Of a stretch of 64,000 nucleotides of DNA, positions 15,613 to 22,661 are shown one piece after another. This stretch comes from a virus. The translations under genes and the position numbers were made by a program. Position 1 is the first letter of the stretch. Each line of letters starts with the position of its first letter. The stretch is from positions 1 to 64,000 of IMG/VR virus record IMGVR_UViG_3300026116_000005, one strand, 5' to 3'. Under the pieces are notes generated by a model that did no database searches, was not told the origin of the DNA, and was given only the letters and a program-made list of their open reading frames with translations.

Positions 15613-15868
15613 TCGCAAGCATCTCGTCCTGATCGACGGTCGAAGATAGGCTGACGTTGATGGTATATTTTCGATCTCCACTCATCTGCCACTTACTCAC
15701 CTTTATTGACAGGCTCACGACTGGCTCATTCTCCAGGATTTCATTAGGGATATTGCAAAGCCCCACCATCATACAGTGGATTGCCTTACCCAGTTCCGTT
15801 GGTTCGAACCCAACTGGGAACGGCATGTTAGCGGTGACGTATTCTTTGCGCGGTTGTTCTTCAGACAT
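15605..15868 (-). CDS. Hypothetical protein
   Basis: The true start is probably MSEEQPRKEYVTA at 15868, directly after the A-rich leader GTATCCAAAAAACAAATAC. It gives 87 residues with a helical first half and a beta-rich end (SLSIKVSKWQMSGDRKYTI). No family recognised. Confidence 0.65.
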   Translation of the reverse strand: MSEEQPRKEYVTANMPFPVGFEPTELGKAIHCMMVGLCNIPNEILENEPVVSLSIKVSKWQMSGDRKYTINVSLSSTVDQDEMLANE

Positions 15869-15869
15869 T

Positions 15870-15888
15870 GTATTTGTTTTTTGGATAC
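15870..15888 (-). promoter_or_regulatory. A-rich leader element, copy 2
   Basis: The minus strand reads GTATCCAAAAAACAAATAC one base before the ATG at 15868. It differs from copies 1 and 4 by one T-to-C change. Unlike copy 1 it does not overlap an upstream gene, so coding does not explain its conservation. Confidence 0.6.
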
Positions 15889-15905
15889 TAATTGCTACCA
15901 TAAGC

Positions 15906-16016
15906 TTATCTAGCCAGGGCATTCTCGAACTCTTCCATGTCGGGCTTAAAATCTTTGGGAGTAAGATCGCTCACGATGACTTCGGGACTGAAAATAGATT
16001 GGAGGAATTTTTTCAC
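15906..16016 (-). CDS. Very small protein (36 residues)
   Basis: A GTG at 16016 overlaps the upstream stop as GTGA and opens 36 codons: MKKFLQSIFSPEVIVSDLTP, then an acidic helix (MEEFENALAR). Coupling and a sensible amphipathic composition support it. Function unknown. Confidence 0.5.
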   Translation of the reverse strand: MKKFLQSIFSPEVIVSDLTPKDFKPDMEEFENALAR

Positions 16017-16207
16017 GGCTTTGGCGGGTACTCCTTGATGCAGCGCCACACAGCGAAGCTAAATGATTCAAGGAAGGTTGCGGCTCTTTCCGCTGACTCA
16101 GTATTTGGAATCACGCCGATTACTTTATGCGACAGACCATCTTTTCCGAGGTACTCAAATTTAAGCGACTGACCTTTTTCGGAGGCTTCAGTGGAAAAGA
16201 AATTCAT
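16013..16207 (-). CDS. Hypothetical protein
   Basis: The 64 residues begin MNFFSTEASEKGQSLKFEYL. It starts one base after the lipoprotein stop and is coupled to the next small gene by GTGA. An in-frame ATG at 16222 would overlap the lipoprotein gene. No family recognised. Confidence 0.6.
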   Translation of the reverse strand: MNFFSTEASEKGQSLKFEYLGKDGLSHKVIGVIPNTESAERAATFLESFSFAVWRCIKEYPPKP

Positions 16208-16208
16208 G

Positions 16209-16484
16209 TTACTTAGTTTCAATTACTACGGTGCCGGTGATCCGCACGAGTTTCCCCGAGGCCCTGTCCTGAAAATAGTAGCCGCTGCCAGAGTCTTCGG
16301 CGTGAACTTTTCCGGTGGAGGTCCACTCCCCGACTTTTTCATCGCCGGAGTAGAGGGTGACATGCGCTTCTGATCCATAGGCGGTCCACTGCGCTTGTTC
16401 GGAATTGGTGCAGGCCGATAAAAGAGCCATGGCGATAACGAGCGCGCCGAGGCCGCAAAACATTCCTTTGGTGAAGTCTCTCAT
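16209..16484 (-). CDS. Small lipoprotein
   Basis: The 91-residue precursor has a basic start, a hydrophobic segment and the lipobox LLSAC with Cys at residue 25. The mature part is beta-rich (AHVTLYSGDEKVGEWTSTGK, then YYFQDRASGKLVRITGTVV). This is a short lipoprotein type found in many phages, as far as I recall, with unknown role. It should sit in a host membrane, possibly for superinfection immunity. The start overlaps the upstream stop as ATGA. Confidence 0.8.
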   Translation of the reverse strand: MRDFTKGMFCGLGALVIAMALLSACTNSEQAQWTAYGSEAHVTLYSGDEKVGEWTSTGKVHAEDSGSGYYFQDRASGKLVRITGTVVIETK

Positions 16485-17155
16485 AGCTCGTCATCCTTCG
16501 GGTCTTTGAGTGTGCCCTCGCTGGCGGCGGAGTGCGGGTGAGGCATCGAGGGATCGGCGTGCTGGATATGGCTGTCTGTAATTTGGGTGCTCACGCCGCC
16601 TGCTGCATACTGCGGGCGCTGCTCCACGCGGATCGGCTTATAGAAAGCTATCTCATCGGGCTTTGCTTCCCCCCGCGCTCTTAGCCATGTCACCGCCTCG
16701 CCTGCCTCAAAAATAGCTGCCTCATTCTCCTGGGGAGTGAAGATCGGAGAGGCTTCTTTTTCGCCAGGGTCATTTTTCACGCAGACCCAGGTGGCCTGGA
16801 CATCGAGGGCTACAGTCCTCAGGATTTTGTAGAACAATGACTCATGGCCGATGTGGGTGTCACCGGGCTGCGGAGAAGCCGGTGATGGATCGGCAGAGTA
16901 AGCCGAAGGCCCGGGAGATTTGGCCATGGCTTCAGCCTCTTTCATAACCTCGGGTTCAGGGGCAATAAAACCTGGAGGGGGAATGTCCAGGGGCTCTCTT
17001 TTAAACCGCTGGGGAAGGGGGCAACCAGCCATCACCCATTCGCTGAAAACCTGCTCCTGAGAGAGCACCATTTTCCTTCGGGCGGATTCTTCTAAGACAA
17101 AGAGTTTGAACTGTTCCCCTACGGTGTCATCGACTACGAACCTAAAATGTTTCAT
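16481..17155 (-). CDS. Hypothetical protein
   Basis: MKHFRFVVDDTVGEQFKLFV at 17155 opens 224 residues. A folded N-terminal domain of about 60 residues is followed by a Pro/Glu-rich linker (PGFIAPEPEVMKEAEAM) and a second domain (SLFYKILRTVALDVQATWVC, AIFEAGEAVTWLRARGE). The His/Pro-rich end looks disordered. Family unknown. Confidence 0.6.
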   Translation of the reverse strand: MKHFRFVVDDTVGEQFKLFVLEESARRKMVLSQEQVFSEWVMAGCPLPQRFKREPLDIPPPGFIAPEPEVMKEAEAMAKSPGPSAYSADPSPASPQPGDTHIGHESLFYKILRTVALDVQATWVCVKNDPGEKEASPIFTPQENEAAIFEAGEAVTWLRARGEAKPDEIAFYKPIRVEQRPQYAAGGVSTQITDSHIQHADPSMPHPHSAASEGTLKDPKDDEL

Positions 17156-17203
17156 GGTCACAGGTAGTGACCTAAGGTGATGGTGTGTGTCAATCACCAA
17201 TCT

Positions 17204-17632
17204 TCACACATGCCACCCCTTGATCGACTTCGTGATGGAGCGCAGCACTTTGCTCACATTGCTTTTGTCGGTGCCGATCCACTTCCCCGCGCATCCAATC
17301 GAAGGAAAATGCACGGGTGTGCCCTCGGGGCTCACGAGCCAAAAACTCTTCGCCAGAGTGGCCTCTCCCTTCTCTTTGCGTGGGTAGCGCCGAAGCCTCG
17401 TGTACCGCTGAATGATCTGCGGAAGGTACTTTGGGACGTTTGTGTCATGCCACTCATTGTGGTGCCTGCGGCAGAGCCAGCGCACCTCCAGCGGCTTATT
17501 GTAGTCGTCGTGATGGGCCTCCACGATCTCCGACTGGCAGACCTCGCAGGGCTGAGGAACTAATAGGCCAAGCTTCCTTGCGCGGCAGACTGCCTTCAAA
17601 ATTTTCCTACGCCAAGGAGGGTCTTTTGCCAT
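17204..17632 (-). CDS. HNH-like homing endonuclease with NUMOD-like tail
   Basis: In the 142 residues CEVCQSEIVEAHHDDYNKPL and LCRRHHNEWH form a zinc/HNH site. The C-terminal 45 residues (WLVSPEGTPVHFPSIG, then GTDKSNVSKVLR) resemble NUMOD1-type DNA-binding repeats attached to homing endonucleases. The AHHxDYxKPLxVxWLCxxHH string is shared with the HNH protein at 31223-31699. It begins a leftward operon at the edge of the 1 kb non-coding region. Confidence 0.7.
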   Translation of the reverse strand: MAKDPPWRRKILKAVCRARKLGLLVPQPCEVCQSEIVEAHHDDYNKPLEVRWLCRRHHNEWHDTNVPKYLPQIIQRYTRLRRYPRKEKGEATLAKSFWLVSPEGTPVHFPSIGCAGKWIGTDKSNVSKVLRSITKSIKGWHV

Positions 17633-17940
17633 GGCCAGATGGTTTCAATTTTTTATAGGGGGTGGTCAAGCAAAATGGCCTGGGGGTGTTTTTATAAGTC
17701 ATTATTTATGTGGTCTTCGTGTGTGCCGTGATCCGTAGGTGACTCTATTGATGACTGGGAGGGTGAATTGGGTGGTATGGGGGAGTGGGTACTCGGCCCT
17801 CCGGCTTCACCTTCCTGCGCGCTCCATCCGGCACGCTGAAACCCTCTGGGAACTTTGAACCGATCCGCACGCGTTTACCTAGGCGACTAGACATAAGACA
17901 TATTGTGTAACCTCTTATTGAGACGAGAGAAGAGAAACCA

Positions 17941-18000
17941 ATGACTTACGGAAGAAACTTGGGAGTAAAGGCAATCAATTGGAATTTAACTGAGACATGA
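17941..18000 (+). CDS. Possible leader peptide (19 residues, weak)
   Basis: ATG at 17941 opens MTYGRNLGVKAINWNLTET and a TGA. A purine-rich AGAGAAGAGAAACC precedes the start. Three bases after the stop begins an A/T hairpin whose second arm ends in a run of seven T (AAAAAGCTTG, then CTTTTTTT). The layout resembles an attenuator leader, but a frame this short can occur by chance. Confidence 0.25.
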   Translation: MTYGRNLGVKAINWNLTET

Positions 18001-18039
18001 ACGAAAAAGCTTGCTTTTTTTGTCACAGTCGACGGGTTT

Positions 18040-18460
18040 GGAATACGTTGAACACCCCCGAGCCATAGAGCCTCGGCTTCGGGCCTCGGCTGTGCGCTGC
18101 TTCGCAACGCTTGGTGTAATTGAAAAGCATCCGTCCCGCAGGAGATTCTACGGTTTCCCTCCCTTCGTTTTGCGTGAGTCTTCACGTTGCCCGGCCTGTT
18201 CGTTCCCTCTCCGCAAGTGCAATGCGTTAGACGTTGGCTTGCGGGGTTGCTCGGCTCGCTCTCGTTTCCCTGGGAGATTCGGTGTTTCCTCGGCTGGTCT
18301 ATGCGCAAGGCATGCAGTAATCCCCGGAAAAACTCGGGGTTTAACCGCGTTCCGGCTCGATTCACCTCTCAGGGTTTCCCTACCTGTTAAGTAGGGTTTA
18401 CAGAGAAGTTAACCAGCTTGCCAGATAGCACGCTTTCCGGGTTGTGAGCATGCTCCGAAC
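18040..18460 (+). ncRNA. Candidate structured RNA
   Basis: Perfect short stems are spread along this gene-free stretch: CCGCAAG/CTTGCGG (18211-18217, 18238-18244), ATGC/GCAT (18301-18304, 18310-18313), CCCCG/CGGGG (18322-18326, 18335-18339), CCCTAC/GTAGGG (18378-18383, 18391-18396) and the palindrome GAGCATGCTC (18446-18455). The strand is assumed from the downstream operon. I cannot match it to a known family; large ornate phage RNAs such as GOLLD or ROOL are of similar size and are the natural comparison. Confidence 0.35.
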
Positions 18461-18585
18461 AAAAGAAATAAATCTTACTCTTTAACTCTCTGGAAAACCG
18501 TGAGTTAGTGCGAGGCGTCTAGTTTTCTGCTCGATTCGGTGCCGCTTGTTCCGCTATTGTCTCCATCGTTGTAACTTTGGGATGC

Positions 18586-18665
18586 CCCGGAGCGGTCAGA
18601 GTAACAAACGGCAAAGATGCGCGTTTGTGCCGCTCCGGGAGCTACACCTAAGCCCAACGCTCCGG
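18586..18665 (+). promoter_or_regulatory. Nested stem-loop with alternative partner at the start codon
   Basis: CCCGGAGCGG (18586-18595) pairs perfectly with CCGCTCCGGG (18630-18639), and inside it ACAAACG (18604-18610) pairs with CGTTTGT (18622-18628). A second CGCTCCGG at 18658-18665, three bases before the ATG at 18668, could pair with the same 5' arm. The two structures exclude each other, so this may be a translation or transcription switch for the operon. Confidence 0.6.
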
Positions 18666-18667
18666 TT

Positions 18668-18952
18668 ATGGCTCTTGACGCAAAACAAATGAAAGAGGCT
18701 CGCGATTCTATCGCCTCTCACCTCCGCTCTCTCGAATCCACTCTCGAAACGTGCGAAGTCTTCACCGCAAGTGAAGTTGCCGCACTCTTAGCTTGCCGCT
18801 TGGCTGACGTGCCCGCTCGCCTTTCCAAAATGCGCGAGGAAGCGAGTTTCTTCCGCTCGGTGCTCAATCCGGTTGTGGTTCCTGTGACCGAGATTTCCCC
18901 CGAGCCCTTGCCGTCCGAATGGTCCGCCCGCCTCAACACGCCCCGCAAATGA
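18668..18952 (+). CDS. Hypothetical protein, first gene of rightward operon
   Basis: The ATG at 18668 gives 94 residues (MALDAKQMKEARDSIASH). It is helical and charged; TASEVAALLACRLADVPARL looks like a helix-turn-helix or MerR-like segment, so DNA binding is possible. An upstream ATG at 18617 lies inside the hairpin loop and is less likely. The stop overlaps the next start as ATGA. Confidence 0.6.
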   Translation: MALDAKQMKEARDSIASHLRSLESTLETCEVFTASEVAALLACRLADVPARLSKMREEASFFRSVLNPVVVPVTEISPEPLPSEWSARLNTPRK

Positions 18953-19185
18953 ACGATCAAGCAAAATACAGCGTGCGCGCGTATCGTTCGCGGGCCGATT
19001 TTGAAACCTCTTACGGCTACGAAACCGAACGCGAGGCCCAAAACCTCAAAGAGGCGAAGAAAATCGCCGCTTACTTTCTCTCCGCGACTTACCGGGACGT
19101 TTGCGAGGCCTCTGAATGCCTGGGATTCGCGCAAGTCATTAACCGGGCGGGAGAGTCTATTTTCGAAACAGAGGCCCGCAAATGA
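18949..19185 (+). CDS. Hypothetical protein
   Basis: The 78-residue frame (MNDQAKYSVRAYRSRADF) is ATGA-coupled on both sides. It is alpha/beta-like: a strand, a long charged helix (EAQNLKEAKKIAAYFLSA) and a strand. No family recognised. Confidence 0.65.
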   Translation: MNDQAKYSVRAYRSRADFETSYGYETEREAQNLKEAKKIAAYFLSATYRDVCEASECLGFAQVINRAGESIFETEARK

Positions 19186-19325
19186 CCCCGAAACGAATCA
19201 TTCGGCGCGGGCTCTGGTGCGCGTGTCATCCTACAGGCCGGGCCTTTTGGTTTGGCTCATATTCTGAGTGTGTCCGCAAGGCTGGAAAGCGCGGGTCTGT
19301 CCGCAAAGCGGAGGCGAGCCGATGA
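19182..19325 (+). CDS. Small basic protein
   Basis: The 47-residue frame begins MTPKRIIRRGLWCACHP and is Arg/Lys-rich, with a CAC pair and two Trp. It is ATGA-coupled to both neighbours, which is the main evidence that it is a gene. Confidence 0.55.
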   Translation: MTPKRIIRRGLWCACHPTGRAFWFGSYSECVRKAGKRGSVRKAEASR

Positions 19326-19504
19326 ACTCTTACCCTCGCAAAGCGGTTTCCGACTCCATCCGCGCGCACGCGCTCCGCGCCGCCAAAGGCTCGCCAGAGC
19401 TTGACGCCATCCGCACCGCTTGCCCCTTCCCGCGCGTTTCTCTCCGCAAGGCCGAATCCGGCCCGCGTAAAATCCCTTCCCTTTTCAACCAGTCGCCAAA
19501 ATGA
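19322..19504 (+). CDS. Small hypothetical protein
   Basis: MNSYPRKAVSDSIRAHALRA opens 60 residues that are basic and Pro/Ser-rich toward the end. Start and stop overlap neighbours as ATGA. No family recognised. Confidence 0.55.
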   Translation: MNSYPRKAVSDSIRAHALRAAKGSPELDAIRTACPFPRVSLRKAESGPRKIPSLFNQSPK

Positions 19505-19782
19505 GCCGAGCAATTTTGACCAAAGTTTTGCCCGCCACTAACTCGCGCCCTACCCGCATAAAAGCACAAGCCGAGCGCGGGTCTATCGTCGTCTCCCATG
19601 ACTTTGCAGGCCCCCTTGACAGTGAGGCGACGCACCGGGCCGCAGCGCACGCTCTGATCCGCAAATTTCTTTACGAGGACAAAGGCATTTACGGCACCGA
19701 AGAAACTAAAAACCCGTGGGCGCGCCCATTTGTCACGGGTTGCCTTCCTAGCGGTGAATTCTGTCACGTATTTACAAAATGA
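19501..19782 (+). CDS. Hypothetical protein
   Basis: The 93 residues start MSRAILTKVLPATNSRPTRI. A helix with DSEATHRAAAHALIRKF is central and the end is aromatic. It is ATGA-coupled on both sides. I do not recognise the family. Confidence 0.65.
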   Translation: MSRAILTKVLPATNSRPTRIKAQAERGSIVVSHDFAGPLDSEATHRAAAHALIRKFLYEDKGIYGTEETKNPWARPFVTGCLPSGEFCHVFTK

Positions 19783-20027
19783 ATACACCAGCTCTCAAAC
19801 TCTCTGTTTTTGTCTGCCCCGGCGGACGCTTTGCCGAATGGGAAATTCCCGGAAATGGCAAAGGCTCCATTCTCATGCAAGACGGTGAAACCCTTCCCGA
19901 ATGCTTTGCCCGGGCCATGAATGAAGCGCGGGCCGAGGCGCACGCGCAAACCGTCCGCGCGGATCGTTTCCGCCTTTTCGCTTCCGAAGCCTTGGCTCGT
20001 GAAGCCTTCGAAACTTCTAAAGCCTAA
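19779..20027 (+). CDS. Hypothetical protein
   Basis: The 82 residues begin with strands (LKLSVFVCPGGRFAEWEIP) and end with a long helix (CFARAMNEARAEAHAQTV). It is ATGA-coupled to the gene upstream. Its place in this operon suggests an early host-takeover role, which is inference only. Confidence 0.6.
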   Translation: MNTPALKLSVFVCPGGRFAEWEIPGNGKGSILMQDGETLPECFARAMNEARAEAHAQTVRADRFRLFASEALAREAFETSKA

Positions 20028-20030
20028 GCC

Positions 20031-20270
20031 ATGACGACGCGCGAAAATTCTCCCGTCGTCACTTGCGACAAATGCAAGGGAGCGGGCCATTACGTGTGCC
20101 AAGTCCGCAACCATGGGACCGGAGAAACCCGCGCGACTCACGTCGCGTGCGACATGCCCGGTTGCCATGGCGGAAAGGTCAACCTCTGGGAAAACACGGA
20201 AATTTTATGGGGTCACGAAAATTTGCGCGCCCTCCGCTCGCACGTTCGCCCCGCACAACGCCATCAGTGA
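20031..20270 (+). CDS. DnaJ-type zinc-finger-like small protein
   Basis: In 79 residues CDKCKGAGHYVC and, some 25 residues later, CDMPGCHGGKV give a DnaJ-central-domain-like zinc site (CxxCxGxG). Such small zinc proteins bind unfolded proteins or nucleic acids. It is the last gene before the structured leader of the DUF932 gene. Confidence 0.6.
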   Translation: MTTRENSPVVTCDKCKGAGHYVCQVRNHGTGETRATHVACDMPGCHGGKVNLWENTEILWGHENLRALRSHVRPAQRHQ

Positions 20271-20278
20271 GGCCAAAC

Positions 20279-20382
20279 CTAACGCTTGCGGTGAGCCGTG
20301 AGCGTTAGCCTCTGCCCTTACTCGCCTAGCCGTTCCATTTCTACCCGTCCGACTCCTCACTTTGTGAGAGTAGCCGAAACGG
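20279..20382 (+). promoter_or_regulatory. Structured leader of the DUF932 gene
   Basis: Two hairpins fill the 153-base gap. The first is CTAACGC (20279-20285) with GCGTTAG (20302-20308). The second is a three-layer nest: CCGTT/AACGG (20330-20334, 20378-20382), CTAC/GTAG (20341-20344, 20370-20373) and CTCAC/GTGAG (20356-20360, 20364-20368). Neither has a T-run, so they look like leader structure or mRNA-processing sites. Confidence 0.5.
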
Positions 20383-20423
20383 GCCTTGCGATAGGTTAAA
20401 GCGGGCCGGACAGTATTAAGAAA

Positions 20424-21530
20424 ATGAATACAGAAACAACTACGCTCTGGGAAGCTAACAAAGAATGGGCGAGCCGTCCGGCTGACCAAAGGTTTCAGAC
20501 CTTGGCCGACCTTCGGGCCGCTGTTCACTCGCGCCGTCTGCGCTCGCGTTCGGTCGACATTGATTTGCCGAAAATTCACGTTGAACTCGGCGAAAATAAC
20601 GCGCTCACGATCAATTCGGCTATCGCGCCTAGCTCGCCTTCCCACTGGAGCTTTGGACAGTTTGCGGGCCTACTCCGCGCGCCTGCTAACTATCTCCGCA
20701 CCCTTCCGCCGGAAACCCTCCGCGACTGCTTAAACCATGGCATAAAATCCGCGCCGCGCGATGCCGTCAAATTTATGACCGTTGCGAGCGAAGACGGCGG
20801 ACTAAACACGCTCCAGGCCGTTACCTCGCCCACTTATGGCCGCATCTGGGATGCTGATTGCGTCGACGCGGTGGCGCGCCTGGTTGAGCGTACCGGCGGG
20901 AAATTCAGAAACCCGCTTGCATGGGCCTCCGGTGGCTCAACTAACACGCTAGGGGGCGCGACCGTTCCAAGCGGACTTTATGCCTCGGATCGTGATGTTT
21001 TCATGTTTATGATTGACGGCGGGAGTCAGCTTGACGCGGGACCGCGCGCGAAGCTCAACCGGGGATTTTTCGTTAAAAATTCCGAAGTGGGAGCGGCTAC
21101 GTTCACCCTCACAACGTTTCTTTTTAACACGGTCTGCGGGAATCATATTATCTGGGGCGCGCAGGACGTAAACACGCTTTCGATTCGGCACACGAAGGGC
21201 GGACCCTATCGCTTTGATTCTGAAGCGGCCCCCACCCTGATGCAGTACGCGCAAAGCTCCGCCGTGAAAGAAGAAACCGCCATTCACAAGGCCATGGAAT
21301 ACCGTTTGCCGAAAGATGCGGACGAACTAGACAAGCTTCTTGCGCCTTTCAAATTCACGAAAAGCGAGCTGAAAAGCGCGTTTGACTTCGCCAAGGCTGA
21401 AGAGGGCAAGTGCGCAACCCTTTGGGACCTCGTGCAAGGCTTCACGGCCTACGCTCGCGGTTTTGACTACCTAGACGCGCGAGTCGACCTAGAGAAACGC
21501 GCGGGCGCGCTCCTCAAAATGGTTGCCTGA
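20424..21530 (+). CDS. DUF932 phage/plasmid-like protein
   Basis: The 368-residue protein matches the DUF932 layout: an N-terminal helix-rich part, HWSFGQFAGLLRAPANYLR, the conserved FNTVCGN segment and a C-terminal helical half. DUF932 proteins are widespread in phages and plasmids, often near early genes, with unknown biochemistry. The start follows TTAAGAAA, an A-rich leader. It is followed by an intrinsic terminator. Confidence 0.8.
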   Translation: MNTETTTLWEANKEWASRPADQRFQTLADLRAAVHSRRLRSRSVDIDLPKIHVELGENNALTINSAIAPSSPSHWSFGQFAGLLRAPANYLRTLPPETLRDCLNHGIKSAPRDAVKFMTVASEDGGLNTLQAVTSPTYGRIWDADCVDAVARLVERTGGKFRNPLAWASGGSTNTLGGATVPSGLYASDRDVFMFMIDGGSQLDAGPRAKLNRGFFVKNSEVGAATFTLTTFLFNTVCGNHIIWGAQDVNTLSIRHTKGGPYRFDSEAAPTLMQYAQSSAVKEETAIHKAMEYRLPKDADELDKLLAPFKFTKSELKSAFDFAKAEEGKCATLWDLVQGFTAYARGFDYLDARVDLEKRAGALLKMVA

Positions 21531-21539
21531 GTTCAAATC

Positions 21540-21591
21540 GAATCCCTAAGCCGCGCGTTAAATAGGGCGGGCGGTTTGGGGATTCTCTTTT
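21540..21591 (+). terminator. Intrinsic terminator after DUF932 gene
   Basis: GAATCCC (21540-21546) pairs with GGGATTC (21579-21585), and CCGC with GCGG inside it; TCTTTT follows. The loop contains GCGTTAAATAGGGCGGGC (21555-21572), which recurs at 22630 and 23823. Confidence 0.75.
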
Positions 21592-21614
21592 GCACTCTCA
21601 ACCTACAAAACAAA

Positions 21615-21809
21615 ATGAGCCGAAAGATTCTATTTAAACTCCTATGGCGCGACGCTTGGCGCTCCGCCGTATATATCGCACTTGTTTACGCCGTCTCGAA
21701 AGGGCTCGCGCCGGACGAATGCGAATCAATAACCCTAGGAACGATCATCGTTTGCTTTATGTTTTGCTCCGCTCAATACAGCGACAGAAAGCGAGGGGCT
21801 ATCAAATGA
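21615..21809 (+). CDS. Small membrane protein
   Basis: The ATG at 21615 follows an A-rich leader (CTACAAAACAAA) and opens 64 residues: a basic start (MSRKILFKLLWRD), then two hydrophobic stretches (AVYIALVYAVSKGL, TLGTIIVCFMFC). It is ATGA-coupled to the next gene. Family unknown. Confidence 0.6.
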   Translation: MSRKILFKLLWRDAWRSAVYIALVYAVSKGLAPDECESITLGTIIVCFMFCSAQYSDRKRGAIK

Positions 21810-22144
21810 AGCGGCAAAATTTTCCATGGCGCGAAAGCGGGGCGAACTATTGCACCGGCTTAAACGGCGAGCGCATTTGCACTGGCGCAAAGATGGGTCG
21901 ACGGGATGAGATTCCGTCAGACAAGAGTGAGGTGCTTACCCTTCATTTGCGCAAGGTCCGAATGACTTCGGACGGCTGTTACGATCAAGGCGGAGCATAC
22001 TGGGGGCAAAGCGAAACGCTTTATTGTTCCTATGGCTGGAGTCATACCGAAGAAAAGAGAGTAGTGATTTATGTTCGCGCTCAAAATAGAGAGGAAGCTA
22101 AGGCTCAAATTCGAGAGGAATTACCTAATGTCCTTTTTTACTAA
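21806..22144 (+). CDS. Hypothetical protein
   Basis: MKRQNFPWRESGANYCTG at 21806 opens 112 residues, coupled by ATGA. It has several Tyr/Trp/Cys residues and a strand-helix end (RVVIYVRAQNREEAKAQIREE) resembling small ferredoxin-like folds. No family recognised. Confidence 0.6.
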   Translation: MKRQNFPWRESGANYCTGLNGERICTGAKMGRRDEIPSDKSEVLTLHLRKVRMTSDGCYDQGGAYWGQSETLYCSYGWSHTEEKRVVIYVRAQNREEAKAQIREELPNVLFY

Positions 22145-22148
22145 TTTT

Positions 22149-22183
22149 CCCGGCGCTAACCGGGTATTCAAAAAACAAATACA
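22149..22183 (+). promoter_or_regulatory. Short hairpin plus A-rich leader element, copy 3
   Basis: CCCGG (22149-22153) pairs with CCGGG (22160-22164). Immediately after, GTATTCAAAAAACAAATACA (22164-22183) matches the leader 19-mer found on the minus strand before three other genes, with one or two changes. The ATG follows at 22190. Confidence 0.55.
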
Positions 22184-22189
22184 AAACCA

Positions 22190-22456
22190 ATGAATGCAAC
22201 AGAAGAGACAAAAACAGAAAGTAACCGCGAGAAATTCAAGCGGCTTTATATCGAATCGCTAAAAGAGGCCGTAGTTAAATATCCAGAGCAATACTACTGG
22301 CCAGCCAGCGACGCGGAGAAAGTTGCCGCCAGAATGCTTTCCGCTATCGAGAATAACACGCCATGGGCTCACGACTCCCAGGCCTTTAAAATCCTGGCTA
22401 AAAAGCTAGGGATCAAGCCAACGAAAACCGCCCTCTTAGCAGCTTGGAACGCCTAA
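22190..22456 (+). CDS. Conserved phage protein
   Basis: The 88 residues have a helical charged first half and a second half (WPASDAEKVAARMLSAIEN, then SQAFKILAKKLGIKPT) that looks like a small conserved phage DNA-binding-like helix pair. I have seen this arrangement in phage proteins but know no function. It is followed directly by the next start. Confidence 0.65.
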   Translation: MNATEETKTESNREKFKRLYIESLKEAVVKYPEQYYWPASDAEKVAARMLSAIENNTPWAHDSQAFKILAKKLGIKPTKTALLAAWNA

Positions 22457-22615
22457 ATGAAACTCCATACCTTTGAGGCGTATCTTGCCGCTGTGATCCT
22501 GCTTTGCGTTTACGATATTGCAGCGGAGCGCGGAGGACCAAGGCCTTTTGATGCGTCGCGCGCGGAGTCGGTCCGCACTGCAATCCACTTTTACGAGCAA
22601 GCCGCAATCGCCTAA
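22457..22615 (+). CDS. Small hypothetical protein
   Basis: The start codon directly abuts the previous stop. The 52 residues begin MKLHTFEAYLAAVILLCVYD, a short hydrophobic helix, and end with a polar helix. It could be membrane-associated. A terminator follows ten bases after the stop. Confidence 0.55.
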   Translation: MKLHTFEAYLAAVILLCVYDIAAERGGPRPFDASRAESVRTAIHFYEQAAIA

Positions 22616-22624
22616 AATTCAGCT

Positions 22625-22659
22625 AGAGCGCGTCAAATAGGGCGCGCTCTTTTTCTTTT
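22625..22659 (+). terminator. Intrinsic terminator
   Basis: AGAGCGCG (22625-22632) pairs perfectly with CGCGCTCT (22643-22650), and TTTTCTTTT follows. The loop contains the shared GTCAAATAGGG string. Confidence 0.88.
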
Positions 22660-22661
22660 CC

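Larger units (their letters stand above)
17633..18585. other. Long non-coding region between divergent operons
   Basis: About 950 bases separate the leftward HNH gene from the rightward early-type operon. Reading frames here lack sensible composition or coupling. The left part (17640-17940) is GT-rich, the middle holds a 19-codon ORF (17941-18000) and an A/T hairpin, and 18040-18460 contains several perfect short stems. It probably carries the promoters of both operons and perhaps a structured RNA or an origin. Confidence 0.7.

Noticed and set aside
17946-18365. Minus-strand frame of 139 codons in the 18 kb region
   Set aside because: Composition is Arg/Pro/Ser-rich without domain-like order, it has no coupling to neighbours, and it crosses the perfect stems; a structured non-coding role fits better.
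18360-18375. tRNA T-arm-like string near GGCTCGATTC
   Set aside because: Flanking bases do not pair to form a T-arm or acceptor stem, so no tRNA is supported.
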